Assembly: GCA_902494715.1 (NCBI GenBank)
Contig: CABUUJ010000044.1
Coordinates: 1 to 17,611 of the forward strand
Length of the DNA stretch: 17,611 nt
Direction of reading: 5' to 3'
Origin: an uncultured Collinsella sp.
GTDB lineage: Bacteria > Actinomycetota > Coriobacteriia > Coriobacteriales > Coriobacteriaceae
Shown: in pieces, positions 7,624 to 13,811 of the stretch
Layout: each line of letters starts with the position of its first letter
How positions within the stretch are numbered: position 1 is the first letter of the stretch
Made by a program: the position numbers and the translations under genes
The notes under the pieces: generated by a model
The model's database searches: none
The model's input: the letters and a program-made list of their open reading frames with translations, nothing else
What the model was told of the DNA's origin: nothing

Positions 7624-9777
7624 ATGACCGAAGATATCCCCCTTGAAATCACTTCGAGTGGCATGGCCAATCTGCCCATATTCATCGCCGTCCTTATCGT
7701 GGCCGCCGTCGTCGTGCGCGTGTATTTTTCAATCAAACACAACGAAAAACCGCCCATTGCCCGCGTCTTTTGGTGCGCGATGCTCCTCATCCCGCTCGGC
7801 ATGGTAGCTGCATGGATTACGAATCAATTGCTCGTAAATGAGGACTGTTCCCTATGGGTCCTTTCTTATTCGGCGCTCGGTGCTGCCGCCGTCATACTTC
7901 TTGTCGAGCCCTTGGTTTCGGGACTTATCGACCAAACCGATCTTGCGACGGGAACGGTTGCCTGTATTTGCCGCGACATCCTTGTCGTCGCCGCTGTTTC
8001 AGCGCTCTCGTTCGTTTCACTCGAAATTGCCTGCAACGAAACGTTCTATCGCATTCCCGCCAACTCATTCGGGTTTTCCGTTGGGCTGCTCGCGACGGTT
8101 CTGCTCTCCCTTTATTTGCTGGGACAGCGTCATGGAGGAGTCATGGCCCTCGTGCCCGTCGTCTGTTGTACCCTTGGCATTGCCGAGCACTTCGTCATAA
8201 CGTTTAAAGGCGAGGCCATCCTGCCGAGCGACATTTTGGCATTGGGCACCGCAATGGAAGTAAGTGAGGGATATGAGTTCACCTTCACTGCAGGAATCGT
8301 AACCTCACTCGCCCTGCTGGAGATTTCCCTGGGGCTTCTTTCGCTTATCCGACCGCGAAAGCTCCGTACGCCCGCCCATGTCTTCCCCGCAATCGCCGCT
8401 AACCTCTGCGCTTTTCTGCTAGTGACCGTTGTGGGGCTCTTGGGCTTTTCCAACATCGACTTGGAGCAGTCGCTGGATTTTGGATTTGACCGTTGGCAGC
8501 CCATCACCACGTATGCGTCTCAGGGTTTTATCACTTCGTTCACCGAAATGGTCAACGAGTTGCCCATTGAAAAGCCCGAAGACTATACGCCCGATGAGGC
8601 GCAGAGCATCGAGCAGGAGCTCGCCGCCGCCTACGACAGCACGTATGGCTCGAGCGAGCAGCGCGCGGCGGCCGTTGCCCAGTTCAATGAAATCAAGCCG
8701 ACGATTGTTGCCGTCATGAACGAGAGTTTTAGCGACCTTTCGTGCTTTGAGCAGCTCCAGGCGGCCGGGTACACCGGTCCCGCATTCTACAACTCGCTTC
8801 CCGACACACTTGTTCGCGGCACCATGCTCGCTTCGGTCACCGGTGGCGGAACGGCGAACTCCGAATTCGAATTTTTGACCGGAGCGACAACGGCCTTTGT
8901 CGGATTAGGCAAAATCCCCTATCAGCTGTATCAGATGAATGGCGTCAACAGCCTGGCAAAGGACCTTAAAGAGCTCGGGTATACCACTACCGCTATGCAC
9001 CCGCAAAACCCCGTCAACTACCATCGAGATAAAATCTATCAGCAGCTGGGTTTTGGAGACTTTCTTTCAATCGGCGATTTCGAAGGTGCGCCCTATTACC
9101 ATGCCGGCGTATGCGACTACGCCACCTACGACAAGATACTCGACCTGCTCAGAACCGACGAAGCCCCGCAGTTCATCTTTGACGTCACGATGCAAAATCA
9201 CGGCGGCTACGACTATGGCACCGTTCCCGCCGAAGAGCTGACAAACTATTGGGTCGAGGGAGCCAGCGAGGGCGCCAATAGCGCGCTCAATACCTATCTC
9301 ACCTGCATCAATGCATCCGACCGGGACCTCGAGTACTTTATCAACGAGCTCCGCAATATCGGCAGACCGGTTGTTCTTGTCTTTTTTGGCGACCATCAGC
9401 CGAGCGCCGCAACGACTCTCAACGACGAGCTGTACCCTCAGGAAGATACGGCAAGCCACGCTTTCCGTATCTATCAGTCGACCTATTTCGTCTGGGCTAA
9501 CTATGAAATCGCCGGCAATACCGAGCTCAACGTCTACGACACCGTCGGGGCAAACGAGATTGCAGCTATTACCCTTAATAAGATCGGCGCCCCGCTCACT
9601 GACTATCAAAAGGCCCTGCTTGCAACAAGGTCAGATGTGCCCACCATCAATGTCGCCGGCTATCTTGGTGCCGACGGGCTGCGCTACGACTTGGAATCTG
9701 AAGACAGCCCATACGCCTCGACGATCGACAAGCTGCAGCGCATGCAATACCTCGAGTTCGCCAGCAAAGTTCAATAA
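7624..9777 (+). CDS. LTA synthase family protein (membrane phosphoglycerol/phospho-transferase, sulfatase fold)
   Basis: This family transfers phosphoglycerol or related groups onto cell-surface polymers, with the catalytic domain outside the membrane. The 717-residue product has about seven or eight hydrophobic segments between residues 17 and 275, then an extracellular alkaline-phosphatase/sulfatase-fold domain from about 357. Visible active-site elements are MNESF (E367, metal ligand), GGGTANSEF with T410 as likely catalytic nucleophile, MHPQNPVNYHRDKIYQQLGF at 458-477, MQNHGGYDYG and FFGDHQPS (D590/H591, metal ligands). The ATG at 7624 follows AGAGGA with about 7 nt spacing; the longer frame from a TTG at 7591 lacks one. 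It is larger than LtaS (about 650 residues, five spans), so the acceptor need not be lipoteichoic acid. No terminator is evident before mrp. The family is secure; the substrate is unknown. Confidence 0.9.
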   Translation: MTEDIPLEITSSGMANLPIFIAVLIVAAVVVRVYFSIKHNEKPPIARVFWCAMLLIPLGMVAAWITNQLLVNEDCSLWVLSYSALGAAAVILLVEPLVSGLIDQTDLATGTVACICRDILVVAAVSALSFVSLEIACNETFYRIPANSFGFSVGLLATVLLSLYLLGQRHGGVMALVPVVCCTLGIAEHFVITFKGEAILPSDILALGTAMEVSEGYEFTFTAGIVTSLALLEISLGLLSLIRPRKLRTPAHVFPAIAANLCAFLLVTVVGLLGFSNIDLEQSLDFGFDRWQPITTYASQGFITSFTEMVNELPIEKPEDYTPDEAQSIEQELAAAYDSTYGSSEQRAAAVAQFNEIKPTIVAVMNESFSDLSCFEQLQAAGYTGPAFYNSLPDTLVRGTMLASVTGGGTANSEFEFLTGATTAFVGLGKIPYQLYQMNGVNSLAKDLKELGYTTTAMHPQNPVNYHRDKIYQQLGFGDFLSIGDFEGAPYYHAGVCDYATYDKILDLLRTDEAPQFIFDVTMQNHGGYDYGTVPAEELTNYWVEGASEGANSALNTYLTCINASDRDLEYFINELRNIGRPVVLVFFGDHQPSAATTLNDELYPQEDTASHAFRIYQSTYFVWANYEIAGNTELNVYDTVGANEIAAITLNKIGAPLTDYQKALLATRSDVPTINVAGYLGADGLRYDLESEDSPYASTIDKLQRMQYLEFASKVQ

Positions 9778-9837
9778 GCCCGCCCATTCGCTTGGACCCA
9801 TCGTATTGCAAGCACGCTCGGCCCAAATGCATCGCAA

Positions 9838-9867
9838 ATGACTCCCGCTCGCAAACGAGGGTACAAT
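9838..9867 (+). promoter_or_regulatory. Candidate promoter for mrp
   Basis: ATGACT (9838-9843, 4/6 to TTGACA) and TACAAT (9862-9867, 5/6 to TATAAT) are separated by 18 nt. Transcription would start near 9874, giving a leader of about 49 nt to the mrp ATG. The site lies in the gap after the LtaS-like gene, consistent with mrp starting a separate unit. Confidence 0.5.
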
Positions 9868-9886
9868 GACGCTCGTGTCACATCGC

Positions 9887-9900
9887 GGGGCCCCGGCCCC
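9887..9900 (+). other. GC-only hairpin in the mrp leader
   Basis: GGGGCCCCGGCCCC can fold into a 5-bp all-GC stem with a 4-nt loop, ending 10 nt before the AAGGAG of mrp. It has no U tract, so it is not an intrinsic terminator for the upstream gene. It may affect leader folding or stability; function is unknown. Confidence 0.4.
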
Positions 9901-9922
9901 AACATATACAAAGGAGTCATAC

Positions 9923-10753
9923 ATGGGTTGCGAGCACGCACAAGCAGCCGGCGGACAATCAACGCCGTCGCAATTTGAAGAGAATACGCTGTCGGAGGTC
10001 AAGCGCGTTATCGCTGTGCTTTCCGGCAAGGGAGGCGTCGGCAAGTCGTTTGTGACGGGCGCCATCGCAACCGAGCTCGCCCGCCGCGGCAACAAGGTTG
10101 GCATTCTCGACGCCGACATCACCGGCCCCTCCATCCCCAAAATGTTCGGCATGAGCGGACGCCATGTCCATGCCCTCGGCAACCTCATGCTGCCCGAGAT
10201 CTCCGAGCACGGCGTCAAGGTCATGAGCTCCAACCTGCTGCTTCAAAACGAGACCGATCCCGTCCTCTGGCGTGGTCCGGTCATCGCCGGCGCCATCAGG
10301 CAATTCTGGAGCGAAACCTCTTGGGGCCCCATCGACTATCTGCTGGTCGATATGCCCCCGGGAACGGGGGATGTCGCACTCACCGTCTTCCAGTCACTGC
10401 CCGTCGATGGCATCGTCATCGTCACGAGCCCGCAAGACTTAGTCTCGATGATTGTCGCCAAGGCGGTCAACATGGCCGAGAAGATGAACGTTCCGATTCT
10501 GGGCATTGTCGAGAACATGAGCTATATCGAATGCCCCGACTGCGGCAAGAAGATCGAGGTCTTCGGCAAGAGCAATCTTCCCGAGGTCGCCGAGACCTAT
10601 CATCTCGACATCCTTGGTCAGCTGCCCATCGATCCCGCGCTCGCCGAAGCCTGCGACAAGGGAGAAGTCGAAACCGCGCTGCCCGCCGGCATGCTGCCCC
10701 AAGCCGTCTCCGCCGTTGAGGCCATCGCCCCGCACAAGACAGACGAGGCCTAA
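9923..10753 (+). CDS. mrp: Mrp/NBP35-family P-loop ATPase, iron-sulfur cluster carrier
   Basis: Mrp (ApbC) proteins bind and deliver Fe-S clusters in the cytoplasm. The 276-residue product has the deviant Walker A GKGGVGKS at 35-42, DADITGPSIPKMFG at 63-76, VDMPPGTGD at 142-150 and the cluster-binding pair CPDC at 204-207, which bridges the dimer in this family. It lacks the N-terminal MIP18/DUF59 domain of many homologues and starts with MGCEHAQAAGG instead. The ATG at 9923 has AAGGAG 6 nt upstream; the longer frame from 9866 overlaps the putative promoter and lacks such a site. It ends TAA directly against the GTG of the next gene, in the same frame. It is unrelated to the Mrp sodium/proton antiporter. 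Family assignment is secure; client proteins are unknown, though two flavoproteins follow. Confidence 0.94.
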   Translation: MGCEHAQAAGGQSTPSQFEENTLSEVKRVIAVLSGKGGVGKSFVTGAIATELARRGNKVGILDADITGPSIPKMFGMSGRHVHALGNLMLPEISEHGVKVMSSNLLLQNETDPVLWRGPVIAGAIRQFWSETSWGPIDYLLVDMPPGTGDVALTVFQSLPVDGIVIVTSPQDLVSMIVAKAVNMAEKMNVPILGIVENMSYIECPDCGKKIEVFGKSNLPEVAETYHLDILGQLPIDPALAEACDKGEVETALPAGMLPQAVSAVEAIAPHKTDEA

Positions 10754-12025
10754 GTGAACGCAAGCGCCTTCTATGACGTCTTGGTGATCGGCGGCGGGGC
10801 CTCGGGCCTCGCCGCCGCCATTACGGCGGCGCGTGTCGACAAAAGCGTCTGCGTCGTCGAGCGCGACGTCGCCTGCGGTCTCAAGCTGCTTGCAACCGGA
10901 AACGGCCGCTGCAACCTCTCAAACGAATCCATCGACATTCGGCGATATAACCACCCCGCCTTTGTCGAATCCATCATGGGCCCCCAACCCGAGCAAGATC
11001 TCGAGAGTTTTTTCTCCTCGCTGGGCATCATGACGATCCGTGAGGAAGGCCGCCTATACCCGCGCTCCCTTCGCGCCGAGTCGGTTCGCGATGCACTCCT
11101 CAATGCATGCGAGCGTTTGGGCATCACCCTACTCTGCGGGACTAACGTCATTGCGGCTCATAAGGCTTCCGAAGGCTGGACGCTTCAGATCGACCGTCCC
11201 GCTCATGTACTCAAACCCAAAAAGCACGGCGACCGAAAGACGGAGCTCCGTTCGCTTCGAAAGGCGTTAGCCGATACTCCTCGCACGAGCGATGCCCTGC
11301 AGGCAAGGGCCGTGGTTATCGCTACGGGCGGCAACCCCACCGGCATCGCCGAGGTGTTTAGCCTTCCCTTGACGCCCCTGTGCCCCGTCCTGTGCCCCGT
11401 ATCGGCATCAGTCGTCGGCGACCGGACGGCACTCGGAACTCTGGATGGTCTGCGCGTCCGAGCCCGCTTAACGCTCTCGCGCAGCCACGAAGAGCTCTGG
11501 CGAGAAGATGGCGAAGTGCTGTTCCGTGCCTTCGGCATCTCAGGCGTCGCCGCCTTCAATCTCTCTCGCCGTATCAACCAGGGCGACACTGTTCTGATCG
11601 ACTTCTTTCCAGATTTCTCCAAAGATGAGCTGCTCGATACGCTCGAGCAGCGTGTCAACGTGCTCGGCGATTTTTCGCCCCGAAACTCCCACTGGCTTGA
11701 CGGCATGCTCGCCCCGCAGCTCTCACACGTCGTCTGTACGGCATTCGAGCGGTGCCATCCCGGCTCGCGCGATGTCATCCACCTGGTCTCAATCCTCAAG
11801 CACTTTAAACTGTCCGTCGAAGGGACGGCAGAGGAGCGCTCAGCACAGGTCACGCGTGGCGGCATATCTATCGAGTGCGTCTCGACACCCAATCTTTACG
11901 TGAACAGCACCACAGGCGCCCCGCTTTACGTCTGCGGAGAAGCGCTCGACATCGACGCCGATTGCGGAGGCTTTAACCTTGCGTGGGCCTGGCTCTCGGG
12001 CATTCGCGCTGCAAGCAGCCTGTAG
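10754..12025 (+). CDS. FAD-dependent oxidoreductase, BaiN/HI0933 (YhiN) family
   Basis: This 423-residue flavoprotein has a Rossmann FAD-binding start (DVLVIGGGASGLAAAITAA at 8-26). It continues with GLKLLATGNGRCNLSN at 42-57, a hallmark of the HI0933-like family, then VVIATGGNP and a C-terminal LYVCGEALDIDADCGGFN... ending at the stop, matching the family's flavin-binding tail. One member, BaiN of Clostridium scindens, has been reported to act in bile acid 7-dehydroxylation, but most members have no known substrate, so no bile acid role can be assigned. The GTG at 10754 immediately follows the mrp TAA in frame; GAGG within the mrp 3' end, 5 nt upstream, can serve as ribosome-binding site. 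Probably cotranscribed with mrp. A hairpin with a U-rich tail follows its stop. Confidence 0.9.
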   Translation: MNASAFYDVLVIGGGASGLAAAITAARVDKSVCVVERDVACGLKLLATGNGRCNLSNESIDIRRYNHPAFVESIMGPQPEQDLESFFSSLGIMTIREEGRLYPRSLRAESVRDALLNACERLGITLLCGTNVIAAHKASEGWTLQIDRPAHVLKPKKHGDRKTELRSLRKALADTPRTSDALQARAVVIATGGNPTGIAEVFSLPLTPLCPVLCPVSASVVGDRTALGTLDGLRVRARLTLSRSHEELWREDGEVLFRAFGISGVAAFNLSRRINQGDTVLIDFFPDFSKDELLDTLEQRVNVLGDFSPRNSHWLDGMLAPQLSHVVCTAFERCHPGSRDVIHLVSILKHFKLSVEGTAEERSAQVTRGGISIECVSTPNLYVNSTTGAPLYVCGEALDIDADCGGFNLAWAWLSGIRAASSL

Positions 12026-12035
12026 CCGCGCAGTC

Positions 12036-12041
12036 TATAAT
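12036..12041 (+). promoter_or_regulatory. Perfect -10 box TATAAT upstream of the COG2509-type gene
   Basis: TATAAT lies 11 nt after the BaiN-family stop, but no recognisable -35 is present at 16-18 nt spacing. If active, transcription starts near 12048 and the hairpin at 12056-12087 would be in the leader. Confidence 0.45.
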
Positions 12042-12055
12042 CAAAAACGCATTCG

Positions 12056-12087
12056 GGCCGTCTGGGATACCGGACGGCCTCTTTCTT
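12056..12087 (+). terminator. Intrinsic terminator or leader attenuator before the COG2509-type gene
   Basis: GGCCGTC pairs with GACGGCC (7 bp plus a possible U-G pair) around a short loop, followed by TCTTTCTT. It lies between the BaiN-family stop and the AAGGAG at 12094. It can end mrp/BaiN-family transcripts. Because the TATAAT lies upstream of it, a transcript from that promoter must also pass through it. Confidence 0.65.
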
Positions 12088-12105
12088 GCCTCTAAGGAGA
12101 CCTCG

Positions 12106-13746
12106 ATGATCGAAATCACCCAAGTCAACGCGTCGCTCGATGAAGCCGGCGATGAAAATGCCTGCCTCATTGTTGGCAAGCGAGTCGCCAAGCGCGTCCT
12201 ACGTTGCAAGGACTCCGAGATCAAGTCCATCGAGCTCCACCGCAAGTCAATCGACGCCCGCAAAAAACGAGACGTCCATTTTATCCTAAGCTTTCGTGTT
12301 GAGCTGACTAGTCCCCACCTCGAGCGAGAAGCGGTCGACAGCGTTGCCGAGCGTGACCGCTCGCGCGTACGCGCGATAGAAGACGATGAGTCTTCATTCC
12401 CCACCCCCGTCTCCGACGCACCTCAAGAACGCCCTGTCGTTGTCGGCGCCGGATGCGCCGGCCTTTTCGCTGCGCTTACGCTCGCCGAAGCAGGTCTTAA
12501 GCCCTTGCTCATCGAGCGCGGCGACCCGGCATTTCGCCGCTCGCATGCGATCGACCTCTTTCTAAAGGAGCGCATCCTCGACCCCGAGAGTAATATCCAG
12601 TTTGGTCTGGGCGGCGCGGGGACCTTCTCGGACGGCAAGCTCAATACGGGAACAAAAAACCCCGCCCATCGCCTTATCCTCGAAACCTTCGTCGAGGCGG
12701 GTGCGCCCCGCGATATTCTGTGGGATGCCAAGCCGCACATTGGCTCCGACATCCTTCCCACAGTTGTCACCGCTATATCCCAGCGCATCGAGCAGCTCGG
12801 AGGTGTCGTCCGTTATCGAACGAAGCTCGTCGACATTCGCATCGACGCGTCTGGCACCATTGTCGGTATCGACATCCAGTCGTCCCACGACGCGACAAGC
12901 GAGTCAATCAACACAAAGCATCTCATCCTTGCTTGCGGTCATTCTGCCCGCGACGTATTCGAGGTTCTCAAAACCCATCATGTCGCCCTCGCTCAAAAGA
13001 CGTTTGCCATGGGCGTTCGCATCGAACACCCGCAGCGTGATATCGATCGGGCGCAATATGGCCCCGCAGCGGGTCATCCCGCGCTCGGAGCAGCCCCCTA
13101 TAAGCTCGTTGCCCATCTTCCCAACGGCCGCAGTGTGTTCTCATTCTGCATGTGTCCCGGCGGACAGGTTGTCGCCGCCTCTTCAGAGCCCGGCCATCTG
13201 TGCGTCAACGGCGCCAGTCTCAACGCCCGCGCCGGCCGCAACGCAAACGCCGCTCTCCTCGTTAACGTCACGCCCGATGATCTCCCCAGCGATGATCCTC
13301 TTGCAGGCGTAGAACTCCAGCGCATTTGCGAGCGGGCTGCCTATCGCCTTGGCGGCTCCAACTGGAACGCACCGGCACAGCTCGTCGGCGATTTCCTTGC
13401 AGAACGCGCCAGCACGACATGCGGCAAGGTAAAGCCCACCTATCCGCTCGGCGTGACTTGGACAGCAATCGATGAGTCATTGCCGCAACATATCATCGAG
13501 TCGCTTCGTCTGGGAATTCCCTTGCTCGGCAAAAAACTGCGTGGCTACGACCATCCCGATGCCGTCCTCACCGGTGTTGAAACACGCTCGAGCTCTCCGG
13601 TCACCGTTACTCGAGACCGGCAATGCCATGCTGTATCGACCCCGGGGCTCTACCCTTGCGGCGAGGGAGCCGGATATGCCGGAGGAATCATGAGCGCCGC
13701 TACCGATGGCATCCGTTGCGCCGAAGCCCTGATCGCAGACCTCTAG
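12106..13746 (+). CDS. FAD-dependent dehydrogenase, COG2509 type
   Basis: The 546-residue product starts with an approximately 105-residue N-terminal region containing HRKSIDARKKRDVHFILSFR, which I recognise as typical of this uncharacterised flavoprotein group. A Rossmann fold follows (VVVGAGCAGLFAALTLAEAG at 111-130) with IERG. Next come QFGLGGAGTFSDGKLNTG, the FSFCMCPGGQVVAASS segment and the C-terminal YPCGEGAGYAGGIMSAATDG, which should close the FAD site. Function and substrate are unknown; members are annotated only as NAD(FAD)-utilising dehydrogenases. The ATG at 12106 with AAGGAG 6 nt upstream is far better than longer in-frame starts, which would extend into the preceding coding sequence. 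It converges on uvrB at a shared terminator. Confidence 0.9.
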   Translation: MIEITQVNASLDEAGDENACLIVGKRVAKRVLRCKDSEIKSIELHRKSIDARKKRDVHFILSFRVELTSPHLEREAVDSVAERDRSRVRAIEDDESSFPTPVSDAPQERPVVVGAGCAGLFAALTLAEAGLKPLLIERGDPAFRRSHAIDLFLKERILDPESNIQFGLGGAGTFSDGKLNTGTKNPAHRLILETFVEAGAPRDILWDAKPHIGSDILPTVVTAISQRIEQLGGVVRYRTKLVDIRIDASGTIVGIDIQSSHDATSESINTKHLILACGHSARDVFEVLKTHHVALAQKTFAMGVRIEHPQRDIDRAQYGPAAGHPALGAAPYKLVAHLPNGRSVFSFCMCPGGQVVAASSEPGHLCVNGASLNARAGRNANAALLVNVTPDDLPSDDPLAGVELQRICERAAYRLGGSNWNAPAQLVGDFLAERASTTCGKVKPTYPLGVTWTAIDESLPQHIIESLRLGIPLLGKKLRGYDHPDAVLTGVETRSSSPVTVTRDRQCHAVSTPGLYPCGEGAGYAGGIMSAATDGIRCAEALIADL

Positions 13747-13772
13747 CGCACGAATTCCAGCACGCAAAAGAC

Positions 13773-13808
13773 ACAGGCCCCGAGCTCCACAGGGAACTCG
13801 GGGCCTGT
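13773..13808. terminator. Bidirectional intrinsic terminator between COG2509-type gene and uvrB
   Basis: A perfect 12-bp inverted repeat (ACAGGCCCCGAG / CTCGGGGCCTGT) with a 12-nt loop sits in the 65-nt gap between convergent genes, starting 27 nt after the COG2509-type stop and 4 nt after the uvrB stop. On the minus strand it is followed by GTCTTTTGCG; on plus by TCGCTATTTCTT. It should therefore work best for uvrB but can serve both. Confidence 0.88.
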
Positions 13809-13811
13809 TCG

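Noticed and set aside
9923..10753. Mrp sodium/proton antiporter subunit
   Set aside because: The protein is a soluble P-loop ATPase with a CPDC cluster motif; the shared name is coincidental.
10754..12025. Bile acid reductase function for the BaiN-family protein
   Set aside because: Only family-level similarity is visible, no other bai genes are present in the window, and most family members have no known substrate.
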